A stretch of DNA of 64,000 nucleotides from Caenorhabditis remanei. Lineage: Eukaryota; Nematoda; Chromadorea; Rhabditida; Rhabditidae. Below the pieces are notes generated by a model that saw only the letters and a program-made list of their open reading frames with translations, searched no databases and had not been told where the DNA came from. The position numbers were made by a program, and so were the translations under genes. The stretch spans positions 18,724,001-18,788,000 of the forward strand of contig NC_071332.1 of the NCBI RefSeq assembly GCF_010183535.1. Reading direction: 5' to 3'. Positions 23,699 through 34,840 of this stretch are shown piece by piece (the stretch's first letter is position 1; the number at the start of each line of letters is the position of its first letter).

Positions 23699-23707
23699 AA
23701 ATTTCCA

Positions 23708-25989
23708 ATGCCTTTCTTCTACGATCATGTAAACACACTAGAGAAACACCATCCATCTGGAATAGTTTTCAGTTTCAATGACGAAGAAACTGATGGTGAA
23801 ACATGGCATTGGCATTACGGCGATTCGACAGAATATCGCTGCAAATATGTTGAAGGGTCTGCAGGAGCATCCACTGTCGTCACGCTTCATGGCAGGGAAT
23901 GTTTAGTAGAAGACTATTTTATATCGGTGGTTTGCGAAGATGTGGAAGCATTTGTGAGAAATCAGAAAAAGGAAATGTATTACATTAAATTAGAAGCTTG
24001 GAAACCCTATCGAGATCAGAAAGTGTTGGAAACAATCATCAACAGAATGTGTCGATGTTTGGAGAACTCATTGCAATCCAGAACTGAAAAGTTGAAAGTC
24101 CAAAACTTATCTCTGCCGGTTCTCAAAATAAGTCAAGCTATATCAGCAGTTAATCTACTCGATCGTGATTTTCTATCAATGGTTACTGTAGACTTGCCGT
24201 TTGAAGATCAAGTATTCACAGCTGAAGACCTCATACCTCTAATGGAAAGGCAAGGATGGCGAAGGTTGGGTCTCACGATCCAGTTACATAAGTTCTCACC
24301 GCAAGTGTTGGAGGAAGTGAGAAAGGTGAGGGTTTTTGATGTTTCTCCATTAGGAAATCGTGAATTATGTAAATGCGCTCTATTGATGTTGGAAAATTAG
24401 TAAAGAATCAAGAGACGCTATGGATTCTGCCACAGCGTAGTTGGGAATACTGTATTGCGACAATCTCAAAACCGGTTGTGTGGCCTGCCCCATGGATGGC
24501 GGTTCCAGAAACGATAGTCGTCGTCTCAAAACTAAATTTCCAATTATGAGTTGTCAAATTACAATGAGGCAGCACCAAGAGAACTCAAATTCTCATTACC
24601 AAATTCTTCTCTCTTTCAGTTCATTAACTGCACATCCAAACAACTAAACCTTATCATTATCAAATATCAATACATTGATGAAGAGTGCTATAAGTTAATT
24701 GAAGAAGCAACATTTTGCAAAGTTGACCTCATTTTGACAGGCGAAATTGTGTTTGGAGTAAATGACTTTCGTGATCAACTTCAAGAAATTACCATGGTAA
24801 GTAAGAACCTGTTATTAGAGAAAACAATTTCACAATCTTCAAATGTTTACAGAGAAAGCGTTTAAAGCTTAAGCTATCAGACAACACAATTTCTATAAAT
24901 ATATTCGAGGTCCCTTTGATAATGAGGTCAATTGCATCACATTTAGGATGTCCTCAGATGTATGTGTACTTGAAAAACCTCTCAATCCAAAAATAACTGA
25001 TTTCAGTCAATCACTTCGAAAGGTGTCTAGAGGTATCCGTCAGTGTGTTGATTATGTCGAACCAGATCCGCATATTCTTAGTTATTACATTTGGCTTGGG
25101 AATTCTTTGAGAGTTCGTATTGACTCAATGATGAATAGACCAATTTGGGCACACTACAAGGGATCTCTGGAGCAAGATGCAGTTCAAATTGAAAAAGATT
25201 TCGATTTGAATACAAGACATCAAAAAAGTTGCATGGATGAACTATATATTGAAATGTTTAAAGGAATCTGGAAGTTATTAGAAGAAGATCATTGGGTTCG
25301 GTCAATGATTTTCATACGGCTAAAACATGCTTTGATGTCTAGGACATCCCCATTGAAGGTTAGAAAATTGACGTTGATTACCCACTGGCAATGTTTGCTG
25401 ATGGAGATACTACCGTATCTTGACGCGGAATATTTGGAATCTATTAGCATACAGAGGATCAGAGGAATTGATGAAGAGTGTACCATTGATCTAGATGAAA
25501 TCATAAAAACTGAGCAATGGGTCAAGGCGAAGGAGTTGTGCATGAAAACTTTGACTGCTCGAACGTCAATTCAAGACATGAATATTTTGAATTTTGAGAC
25601 GATTGATATCTCTATGGAAACAATGTCACCAGGGGATATTACGTATTGCAGAAAGGCGAGTTGTTTTGAATGGGAATTTTGATCTTGTAGAAAATAATAC
25701 CCGTATTTGAATTTATAAAACTTCAAGTTATATTCTTCTATTTCAGAACCTAACTCAACCTTCAGTCTTCATAACGTTCAAGATACAGATCAAAGTTTGT
25801 TCAACTGACGACTTCCTTGCATCATTGGGAGAACCTTATCGAGTAGTCAACAATGGCAAGTATATATGGTTTTTCCGCATTGAAAATACCCTGTTCTATC
25901 TTCATGTAGTGCTCCAACAAATCCCTCAAACGACGGAAGGCCGTTTGAATCTTGCGAAAATCCATCAGGACGACACTCCGTTTTTTTAA
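23708..25989 (+). CDS. Gene F: intact FTH / F-box / FTH protein, 597 aa
   Basis: Exons: 23708..24325, 24620..24796, 24853..24959, 25007..25655, 25747..25989; total 1,794 nt with an unbroken frame and a TAA stop. Residues about 1-120: N-terminal region with VVCEDVEAFV; about 125-206: FTH-like segment; 207-265: linker; about 281-325: F-box (NIFEVPLIM ... SLRKVSRGIRQCVDYVEP) split by a 47-bp intron; about 415-515: FTH (DUF38) domain with LLMEILPYLDAEYLESI and an EQW motif; 518-597: conserved C-terminal exon ending DDTPFF. In this family the F-box binds Skp1 and the FTH region is thought to select substrates. The last intron is GC-AG (AAG|GCGAGT, 91 bp). The central F-box between two FTH segments differs from the usual N-terminal F-box and suggests fusion of two gene units. 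Confidence 0.85.
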
Positions 25990-27051
25990 ATTTCATGTTA
26001 TTTAGTGACAGAAGACTGAAATAAAAAATTTGATATATAAGTAAGGAATTTAAATTATAATTAAAATTTATTGCCACATTCAAAGGATGTAAAGGAAAGT
26101 ATACTAGAGAGTTCATTTAAGGTATATTGATTACGTTTCCTGCTATAGTCATTAAATTTTCTGGAACCATTGTTTAATTATTTAAAAACTTTCTAAAGTC
26201 AAATGATTTTTTTCGATCTCTAAAACCTCAAAAAATGCGTTTTCAGTGTTATACCAATACCATCACCAATGTCAATAGTGAAAATTTGTCAGCAAAAAGA
26301 AAACAAAAATCGAGAAATAATGTGGCGTATCTTGTTTGCTTTCCCTTTCTGCGCATTTTTTTACGGAACACTTCCAAATGATAAGGAGCTAGGCAAACAA
26401 TGAACTGACAATAAGATAATAAGATAGAAATTTATATGCGAGTAGTGTTTTATATAGTTTTGTTCTTTTATCATCTCAATTTCCCTCTCCACAGTAATAC
26501 CACAACTTTTTATCACGAGAGAGGAATACGATTCTCGTTTTTCTTCTTCTCTAGTTAGATGACTGGTACTGTTGACATTCCAACCCTTGCACAAATTTAT
26601 GGACAAAGTCATTGATCAACGTGTCCCAGCTCGCGTCATCAAATACCATGTCGATTGCCCGTTCGATTCCTTACGTCTTCCTAACAAATGTTCGTCCGAC
26701 CTCCCATGAATGAAAAAAACGGGGAATGTTACTATTCCTCGGGGTTGCTCATAAAGAAGTTTTTTTGAAGAAGGTCCAGAAACTTCCAATTCCATTTTAA
26801 AAAATGGTCTGTAGACATAAACGCCATAAAACTCAAATATAAACATGTTCCCATTCTTATAACACGGAGAGCTTATTTTGATTAGTTTTTTGTATGTGCT
26901 TTTTCTTCCAATTATCAATCATTTGTTTTTTTTAATAGTAGGACAACCTGTTTCCTTTCTTGAAATTTCGTAACATCTAATTCCTTCCCAGTTTCTAAAA
27001 AAGATCTTTGTCCCGATGTTTTCTTTTTTTTTAATTAAAAAAATGTTTCAG
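25990..27051. other. Intergenic spacer between genes F and G
   Basis: Inverted copies of the family spacer blocks (about 26,340-26,590). A short plus frame at 26,599..26,709 (start MDKVIDQRVPARVI) and a 100-codon minus frame at 26,616..26,918 match nothing I recognise. A TTTCAG acceptor-like site at 27,046-27,051 precedes gene G. Confidence 0.45.
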
Positions 27052-27060
27052 AAATTTCCG

Positions 27061-29484
27061 ATGCCTTTCGCCTACGATCAAACGATCATACATCCAATTG
27101 GATTACAATTTAGATTCAACGACCAAGAAGCTGAAGGTGTAATAGAAGATTGGCATTTTGAAACAAAATATCACTACAAACAAGTTAGAGGGCCTGCAGG
27201 AGTATCAAGTACTGCTGTTACAGTCCATTCCTCTGAAAATATAGTAGAAGACTATTTCATATCGGTGGTTTGTGAAGATGTGGAAGCATTTGTGATAAAT
27301 CAACAAGAGAGATTGTCTGATTTCGATTTAACTTCTTTATTCACCTACGAAGATCAGAAAATGCTAGAAACAAACATCAACAGAATGTGTCGATGTTTAG
27401 AAAACTCATTGCAATCGAGAACTGAAAAGTTGAAAGTGGAACATTTCACTCTGTCAGTTCTTGAAATAAATCAAGCTGTATCAGCAGTCAATCTACTCGA
27501 CCGTGATTTTCTAGGAAAAGTTACTGTACACTTGCCGTTTAATGATCAGGGATTCACAGCTGAAGATTTCATACCTCTAATTAAAGGGCAGAGACCGCAG
27601 AGGTTGGATCTGAGAATCCACTTATATGAATTCTCATCGCAAGAGCTGGAGGAAGTGAGAAAGGTAAGAATTTTCAATGTTTCTTTATCAGGAAATCTTC
27701 AATTATATAAATGCGCTCTATAAATGCTGGAAAAATAGGAAAGAATCAAGAGACGCAAAGGAATTGAGCCCCTTTTTCGCAAAATTTTTCGAAATTTTCT
27801 GAGAACTTCATCAAAAATAGTCAAAAATCCTATGTACGCTTGAATTTTACCGATATGTAAAAGAATAGTCAAAAATCCGCCTTGTTGCAAAAAAATTCAG
27901 AAAATTTGTCAAAAAAATTCAAATTCTCAAATTTTTATACTGTAACCCGAGCCGGCCCGTTGCAAGTCTCAGAGTCAGCTGGGTGGCCCGCCCTCCGCAT
28001 GGCGGTCCCAGCAACGATAGTCGTCGTCTCAAACCTGAATTTCCAGTTCTGAGTTGTCTAACTGTAATGAGGGCAGCTCCAAGAGAACTAAAATTCTCAT
28101 TACCAAATGTTTCACTCTTTCAGATTTTTAACTGCACGTCCAAACAACTCTACTCTATTTGTATCAAATTTAAATACATGGATGAAAAATGTTATGAGTT
28201 AATTGAAGAAGCAACATTTTGCATAGTTGAGCTCTATTACATGTTAAGCGAAATTTCGTTCACAGTAAAGGGAGCTCGTGAAGAAAAGGAAGAACTTATC
28301 ATGGTAAGTAGGTGCCTGTTATTAGACAAAACAATTTCAATATTTTTAAATTTTTTCAGAGAAGGTGTTCAGAGCTCAATCAATTAGACAACACAATTCC
28401 TATAAATATCTTCGAGGTCCCTTTGATAATGAGTTCAATTGTATCAAATTTAGAATGTCCTCAGATGTATGTGTACTTGAAAAACCTCTCAATCCTAAAA
28501 TAACTGATTTCAGTCAATCACTTCGAAAGGTATCCCGAGGAATCCGTCAGTGTGTAGACCATATCAAACCAGATCCGCGTATCCTTAGTTATTCCATTTG
28601 GCTTGGGAATTCTTTCAGAGCTTGTATTGACTCAGTGATGAATAGACCAATTTGGGCACACTACAAGGGATTTTCTGAAAACTTTCTGGAACGGGAATCA
28701 GTACTTCAAATTGTAAATGATTTCGAGTTGAATACCAAACATCAAAAAAGTTGCATGGATGAACTATATATTGAAATGTATAAAGAAATCTGGGAGTTTT
28801 TAGAAGAAAACGATTGGGATCGGCCAATAATTTTCAAACTGCTCAGAGATGTCTTGATCTCCAGGGAATCCCCATTGAAGGTTAGAAAATTGACGTTGAT
28901 TACCCGCTGGCATTGTTTGCTGATGGGGATACTACCGTATCTTGACGCGAAATATTTGGAATCTATTAGCATACAGAGAATCAAAGGAATTGATGAATAA
29001 TGTACAATTGATCTAGATGAAATTTCAAAAACTGAGCAATGGAGCAAAGCGAAGGAGTTGTGCATGAAAACTTTGACTGTTCGAACGTCAATTCAAGACA
29101 TGAATATTTTGAATTTTAAAACGATTGAGATCACTATGGAAACAATGTCGCTGGAGGATATTACGTATTGCAGAAAGGTGTGTAGCCAATAATACCCGTA
29201 TTTGATTTTACAAAGCGTCAAATTATATTCTTCTATTTCAGAACCTAACTCAACCTTCAGTCTTCATAACGTTCAAGATACATATCAAAAACTGTTCAAC
29301 TGCCGACTTTCTTGCAGCTCTTGGAGAACCTTATCGTGTCGTCAACAACCTCAAGTATATATGGTTTTTCCGGATTGAAAATACCCCAGAATATCTTCAT
29401 GTGGTGCTCCAACAAATCCCTCAAACGACGGAAGGCCGTTTGAATCTTGCGAAAATCCATCAGGACGACACTCCATTTTTTTGA
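27061..29484 (+). pseudogene. Gene G: FTH/F-box family gene with one premature stop
   Basis: Exons: 27061..27663 (201 codons, start MPFAYDQT), 28124..28303, 28360..28466, 28514..29177 (664 nt) and 29242..29484 (stop TGA). All splice sites are canonical, including GT at the last intron (AAG|GTGTGT). The frame is continuous except for TAA at 28,998-29,000, where gene F reads GAG (GIDEEC). The stop truncates the second FTH domain and removes the C-terminal exon; sequence after it is still in frame and conserved. F-box halves: NIFEVPLIMSSIVSNLECP and SLRKVSRGIRQCVDHIKP. A young nonsense allele or a sequencing difference are both possible; a truncated protein keeping the F-box could still be made. 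Confidence 0.75.
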
Positions 29485-29989
29485 ATTTCATAACAGTTTT
29501 TCAATGTTTGAATCTTTTTCCAATTCTCGGGCGATATGAGTTCATGAGACGTTTTGCAACTAGGCTATTTTGAAACTTTCATTTTTTCATTATCTATCTT
29601 TAATTTTATGGTCAACTCAAGGAGTAGCACTCCAATTTCCATATCAGTTATTAGATGTCAAAAAATGTATTGATAAGGATAATATATTAACTATGGAAAT
29701 GTGTCAGCATAAACAATCAAAAATCAAGAAATAATATCACATATTTTGTATCGTCTTTCCTTCTCTGCTCCTCTTTTTTACAGCACATTCCAGAATGATA
29801 AGGTTCTAGGTAAACAATGAGATGATAATACGCGAAACATATGCTAGTAGTGCTTCATACAGTTTTGTTGAAATTTTTGTGTCAAAAGTTGTATGACAAC
29901 GAATATTATTATAAATGTTGTTTTTGTTAACATTTTGGGGCACAGATACTCAGCAGATATTTCTTCCGTATTTTCAACTCCTTCCTGCC
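29485..29989. other. Spacer downstream of gene G
   Basis: No gene. About 29,600-29,860 repeats the inverted spacer blocks, including the paralog of the Helitron array insertion site (about 29,670-29,740). Confidence 0.5.
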
Positions 29990-30102
29990 AAACCCAAGTA
30001 TATATGGTATTTCCGGATTGAAAATACCCCAGAATATCTTCATGTTGTGCTCGAACAAATCCCAATTAAAACTGATGGCTGTTTGCACTTTGCGAGAGTA
30101 TC
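29990..30102 (+). pseudogene. Orphan fragment of the family C-terminal exon
   Basis: The plus frame encodes KYIWYFRIENTPEYLHVVLE and on to LHFARV, the middle of the C-terminal exon of genes A-G, closest to genes E and G. It lacks the exon start, stop and all other exons. The sequence following it (to about 30,300) is open but unrelated to the family. Confidence 0.65.
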
Positions 30103-30403
30103 TACAGATGAAAATCTTGACAACTGGCTTGGCGGATCCCAGAAGTTTTCTAGATCGTATCACTGCAACTTCCCCGCCAACTACGGCAGCTCATTTGGTA
30201 GCCTAACTACAACAAAGCTAGTCATGACAGACAGACATGCATGCATTTTTGGGTCAGATGTTCCTGAATCATTTCTAGTAATGAATCTTATGTAAAAATC
30301 AGACTTTCTAATAAGAAAAGCTTTATTTCATCGAAATAGCAGAACGTGAAAATATAAAAGAAAACATTATTTGATACCAACAATGTTATTTAGAACAGAG
30401 CGT

Positions 30404-31439
30404 TCACGGCCAAACAAGGAAATGGATGACTGTCGACCTCTGCCCCTCCGCGTCTATGAATAAAATTGTGGCTTTCTTTCCATCCGCTCTCCTTATTATA
30501 TCATATCCTCCACAAAACGATACCCCTAAAAAGTCTAGTTGTTTCGAGTAGTGGAACGCTCTTTCTTGGTCTCTTGGAAAAGGAACAGCCTTCAGTCCTC
30601 CCAGAAGATTCCTTACATTGACTTTTTCGGATGTAGACACTAACAAGTGCTCCAGTCTTGAATCACATTTCTTTCTTATCCAATTTTTGAAGAATAGATT
30701 GAGTTCTTTGAGATTTAATTCTGCGTGTTTAAGATTCAATTTCAGTGCATTCGTGATCATCAAGAGTGAACTTGAATTTCGGGAAAGTACTCGTCTCAAT
30801 ATTTAAATACTTTAAATTGCTCTTCAGAAATGTCTGGAACTCTTCTCTGGTCTCGAAAGGAATTTGGGACAGTGAAATTTCCGTGGTAACCGCCGAAAGG
30901 ATTTCCAGAGATTTCTTTGCAAAATTATAGGAACATCCGAAAATGATGATTAACTTATGGAGTTTTGTCACTTGACCAAAAGTATCGCACATTTCTAGCT
31001 GTGGAGATCCACAGAGATCCAGTTGACCAATCGATTCACAATTCGTCACGTCAAGAACCCGTTCGAACCATTGTGTTGCTGTTAATCCGGTGTTTTCGTG
31101 AGTAAACGTTTTTTCTTGAAACATTACATTGACCAAATGTGGAACTCCTTTTGTGTAGAAATAGAGGGGCACTGATTTTCCATTACTCAAGTAAACTGTA
31201 ATATAAAGGTGATCTTTTCCTACTAGCAGATTCATGGAACTGGAACATAATTTGCGAAAGATTTTTGACAAATAATTGGCTTTTCTGGAAAGTAGCGAGA
31301 CGGCAATTCTGTAATAATTGAATATGAGACAGAACGAAAAAAGAAATAGGAAAACTTACACATCACTTGTTTCCATTTGTTGAAAAACTGGAATCAGTGC
31401 AAGTCTTGGAAGGCGTAAGAGAGGAAACGGAGTCGTCAT
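30404..31439 (-). pseudogene. Gene H: fbxb-like F-box gene with a frameshift
   Basis: Exon 1 31360..31439 (26 codons + 2 nt, MTTPFPLLRLPRLALIPVFQ, an F-box N-terminal half) is joined by a 51-bp intron (GTAAGT ... TTACAG) to exon 2 30404..31308. Exon 2 continues the F-box (IAVSLLSRKANYLSK) and an F-box-associated (FBA_2-like) region. At about 30,755-30,765 roughly 8 nt are missing relative to genes I and J (TLDD[LLV]TNALK), shifting the frame into a stop; the downstream part (TNALKLNLK ... IHFLVWP) continues in another frame. Genes of this type also encode SCF adaptors. Same family as I and J but opposite strand. Confidence 0.72.
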
Positions 31440-31923
31440 CTCGGTAGGGGAGAGAAAGGATACAAATGAGATGAGGAATCAATGACTGGTGGTGTCGGAG
31501 GGAAACCGCATCGCACGGCCGCGACGAGGTTAAAGTGCGCTCTGGGAAGACAAACATTTTTAGGGAGAGCACCTGCACATCTAACTCTCGTCCTGAGAAC
31601 ACAGGTAAAGCGTGGAGAGTGGTAAGCGAGTGGTACCTGAAGGCCCGCTGATTGGCGAATTGTGGAATCGTATTCGTTTTTATTGTTCCGATTTTTCTTG
31701 TACATGTCTTTGCAAAAATATGAGAAAAAAAGCGATAGTTGCAGCTAGACAGACAGACGTGTATACATTAATATATTCACGTCTCTTATTGTTGGTTCAT
31801 TGTTTGCCTAGAACGTTATCATTTGAGAGTGTGTCCTAAAAAAAGAGAAACAGAGAAGGAAAGAGGAGAAAACAAAAATTTCACATTATTTTTTGATTTT
31901 TGATTGTTTATGCTGACACATTA
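31440..31923. promoter_or_regulatory. Conserved upstream block of gene H and left flank of the Helitron array
   Basis: About 31,450-31,610 is the upstream block shared by genes H, I and J (a GCAGGTGCTCTCCCTAA core on the coding strand). The remainder is F-box-cluster spacer (about 31,780-31,923) ending GACACATTA immediately before the first Helitron. Long frames here are shared because the DNA is duplicated, and they differ in their ends, so I do not call them genes. Confidence 0.5.
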
Positions 31924-33257
31924 TCCACCACCTTCTTTCCCAATGGGGCGTAGGTATGGCTGGGCCAAAAAAAGTGGGCGGGGCTTAAGTGCGTGTCTAT
32001 AATTTTGTTTTTTGCTTTGGCCAGTGTAACTCTGTTCAAACTTTATAGTTTTCGATAATTCTTTTTTAGCTTCTTAGCTAATAACTTTTTCTTGCTTTTT
32101 GCCAAATTTCATATTTCTGGAGTGAAAAAGAGCAGAGTTCTGCTCAAAATTCGGCAAAAAAAACGACAAAAAATGTCGATTTTTTTGTCCGCATCTTGAG
32201 CCATTCATAACTTTCCGAATTCTCGATGAAATTTTGATTTTATTTTTTTAATCGATAGGAATTTTATTTTTTTACCTTTTATTAAGAACCCCCTTTTTGA
32301 GATTCCATACTTCTAAACGAGTTATAATCGATAGAATGGAGGCAACTTTTTATTTTGAGAAAATTTTCGGTTTTTTGATTTTTCGGTTTTTTTGCTTTAC
32401 CTCGATTATCTCGAGTTCTACCCGATATTTTTTCATATAACTTGGTTACTAGACGTATTGTTCGACGAGAAATCACTTTTTCACGTCAAATTCCTGATTT
32501 GAATCATCCCCCGTCCGGTACGGCCGGTGGTCTGAAGAAAAACACAAAAAAACGCCTTGCTGTAGTCGGCCTCCACCGGACTTTTTTGGCTGTCCTGAAA
32601 AATTTTTGCACTAAAGTTGTTTTGATTTTTTGATATGTTTGTCAAATCGGAATTATCTAATGGAATATCAAGTTTCAGCCAAAACGGTCCAGTGGGAGCT
32701 GAGCTGTGGAGAAAACGTGTTTTTCGCTTATATCGCTTAGCTCTGGAGTGTCTTTTGTCCGGCTAATACGGTTTTGTGTTGTGTGTTAGCCAAGAAAATT
32801 ATCTAGAGGGAGAAAAAAACAGATTGAAAAAATATTGATTTTGACCCGAGTTATAGAGTCCCAAACTTTGAAGAACATTTTTGAAAGGAGACAACTGGTC
32901 GAGTCGAAGCAAGCGTGCGTCTTCCCACCACTTAAACGCCATCTGGGTGGCTACACACCAGCGAGTGTGTGGCTCAGTGGTAGTGTTGTTGTGCGTCGCT
33001 GGGGAGGTTTTTGGTTCGAGTTTCTGGCTGGTCTAATTTTTTTGTTTTATTTAACTCGGCTCAAAATTGTCGTAGAACCTTCATTTTACTACCATTCGAA
33101 AGCTAATGAAATTCTGTTTGCTTGGGTCACATAAAATAGAAAAACGCTCACAACTTGCTTCAAAATGGTCGTAGCGATCTGATTCAAAGCTTGCTGAGCA
33201 CTGCGCAAGGGGCGAAGCCCCTTCTAGCGGAGCCCGCCGGGAGGCGGGGGACGCTAG
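31924..33257 (+). mobile_element. Helitron unit A1, non-autonomous (family 2)
   Basis: Begins TCCACCACCTTC after host A and ends with a GC-rich hairpin region (GGGGC-gaa-GCCCC, then CCCGCCGGGAGGCGGG) followed by GGACGCTAG; CTAG at 33,254-33,257 is a CTRR-type Helitron terminus. No Rep or helicase coding. The 3' part is related to the 3' region of Helitron C. A tRNA-like pair of Pol III boxes lies at 32,970-33,023. Directly abuts unit A2. Confidence 0.85.
32970..33023 (+). promoter_or_regulatory. tRNA-like Pol III box A/B pair in Helitron A1
   Basis: Box A-like TGGCTCAGTGGTAG at 32,970 and box B-like GGTTCGAGTTT at 33,013, spaced as in tRNA genes, with a T run shortly downstream. No cloverleaf is apparent, so it is tRNA-derived or promoter-like, not a tRNA gene. 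Preserved in unit A2. Confidence 0.45.
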
Positions 33258-34302
33258 TCCACCACCTTCTTTCCCAATGGGTAGTAGGTATGGCTGGGCC
33301 AAAAAAAGTGGGCGGGGCTTAAAAATGTGTCGAAAAAAGTTTTTTTGCTTTGCCGCTTCTAACTCTGTTCAAACTTTATAGTTTTCGATAATTCTTTTTT
33401 AGCTTCTTAGCTAATAACTTTTTCTTGCTTTTTGCCAAATTTCATATTTCTGGAGTGAAAAAGAGCAGAGTTCTGCTCAAAATTCGGCAAAAAAAACGAC
33501 AAAAAATGTCGATTTTTTTGTCCGCATCTTGAGCCATTCATAACTTTCCGAATTCTCGATGAAATTTTGATTTTATTTTTTTAAAAGATAGGAATTTTAT
33601 TTTTTTACCTTTTATTAAGAACCCCCTTTTTGAGATTCCATACTTCTAAACGAGTTATAATCGATAGAATGGAGGCAACTTTTTATTTTGAGAGATTTTT
33701 CGATTTTTTGATTTTTCGATCTTTTTGCCTCACCTCGATTATCTCGAGTTCTACCCGATAGTTTTTTATATAAATTGGTAACTAGACGTGAAATTAGACG
33801 AGAAATCACTTTTTTACGTCAAATTTCTAATTTGAAGCACCCCCCGCCCGGTACGGCCGGTGGACTGCAGAAAAACAGAAAAAAACGCTTTGCTGTAGTC
33901 GGCCTCCACCGGACTGTTTTTGCTGTCCTGAAAATTTTTTGTACTAAAGTTGTTTTGATTTTTTGATATGTTGGTCAAATCGGAATTATCTAATGGAATA
34001 TCAAGTCTCAGCCAAAACGGTCCAGTGGGAGCTGAGCTGTGGAAAAAACGTGTTTTTCGCTTATATCGCTTAGCTCTGGAGTGTCTTGTGTCCGGCTAAC
34101 ATGGTTTTTTGATATGTGTTAGCCAGGAAAATTATCTAGAGGGAGAAAAAAACAGATTTAAAAAATATTGATTTTGACCCGAGTTATAGGGTCCCAAACT
34201 TTGAAGAACATTTTTGAAAGGAGACAACTGGTCGAGTCGAAGAAAGCGTGCCTCTTCCCACCACTTAAACGCCATCTGGGTGCCTACACACCAGCGTGTG
34301 AG

Positions 34303-34357
34303 TGGCTCAGTCGCAGTGTTGTGGTGCGTCGCTAGGGAGGTTTTTGGTTCGAGTTTC
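34303..34357 (+). promoter_or_regulatory. tRNA-like Pol III box pair in Helitron A2
   Basis: Copy of the A1 box pair: TGGCTCAGTCGCAG and GGTTCGAGTTTC with similar spacing. Box A has two changes relative to A1, box B none. Confidence 0.4.
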
Positions 34358-34437
34358 TGGCTGGTCTAATTTTTTTGTATTTTTCTAACTCGGCTCAAAA
34401 TTGTCGTAGAACCTTCATTTTACTACCATCCGAAAGC

Positions 34438-34678
34438 ACGATAATTCAAAGTGAACCTATGCAAATGCGCTCTTTTGAGAAAAATCGCTTACCTAAATTT
34501 TTGTGTTTAAACTTAAAAACTTAGACAAGAAATAGTCTTAAGGAGAAATATAATCGAGAAAGGCCAATTTTTTGGAAAAACAAAAAATATTAAAAAATTG
34601 CATTTAAGGCGTCAAATAATATTACCAAAATGTAGTCTCAACAAAGCGCGTTTGCATAGGTTATGATTGAATTATCGT
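34438..34678. mobile_element. MITE inside Helitron A2
   Basis: Inverted ends ACGATAATTCAA and TTGAATTATCGT, with GCGCGTTTGCATAGGTT in the right arm pairing with AACCTATGCAAATGCGC in the left. The flanks are CCGAAAGC and GCGAAAGC, a 7/8 match; unit A1 shows the empty site (TTCGAAAGCTAATG). An 8-bp duplication fits a hAT-type MITE. Confidence 0.72.
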
Positions 34679-34840
34679 GCGAAAGCTCTTCACTTACTGC
34701 TTGCTTGGGTCACATAAAATAGAAAAACGCTTATAACTTGCTTCAAAATGGTCGTAGCGATCTGATTCAAAGCTTGCTGGGCACTGCGCAAGGGGCGAAG
34801 CCCCTTCTAGCGGAGCCCGCCGGGAGGCGGGGGACGCTAG

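Larger units (their letters stand above)
33258..34840 (+). mobile_element. Helitron unit A2, non-autonomous (family 2)
   Basis: Same 5' end (TCCACCACCTTC) and same 3' hairpins plus CTAG (34,837-34,840) as A1, to which it is highly similar. It is longer because of a 241-bp MITE at 34,438-34,678. It follows A1 with no intervening base and is followed directly by TCGGCCCC of the next unit. Confidence 0.85.

Noticed and set aside
26616..26918. 100-codon minus-strand frame upstream of gene G
   Set aside because: No recognisable domain, no paralog in the other spacers and no supporting splice signals.
30000..30295. 126-codon frame continuing from the orphan C-terminal exon fragment
   Set aside because: Only the first third is homologous to the family; the rest is unrelated sequence that happens to stay open.
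33207..33257. GC-rich hairpin as a bacterial-type terminator or rRNA fragment
   Set aside because: It recurs five times always directly before CTAG and next to a Helitron junction, the hallmark of a Helitron 3' end.
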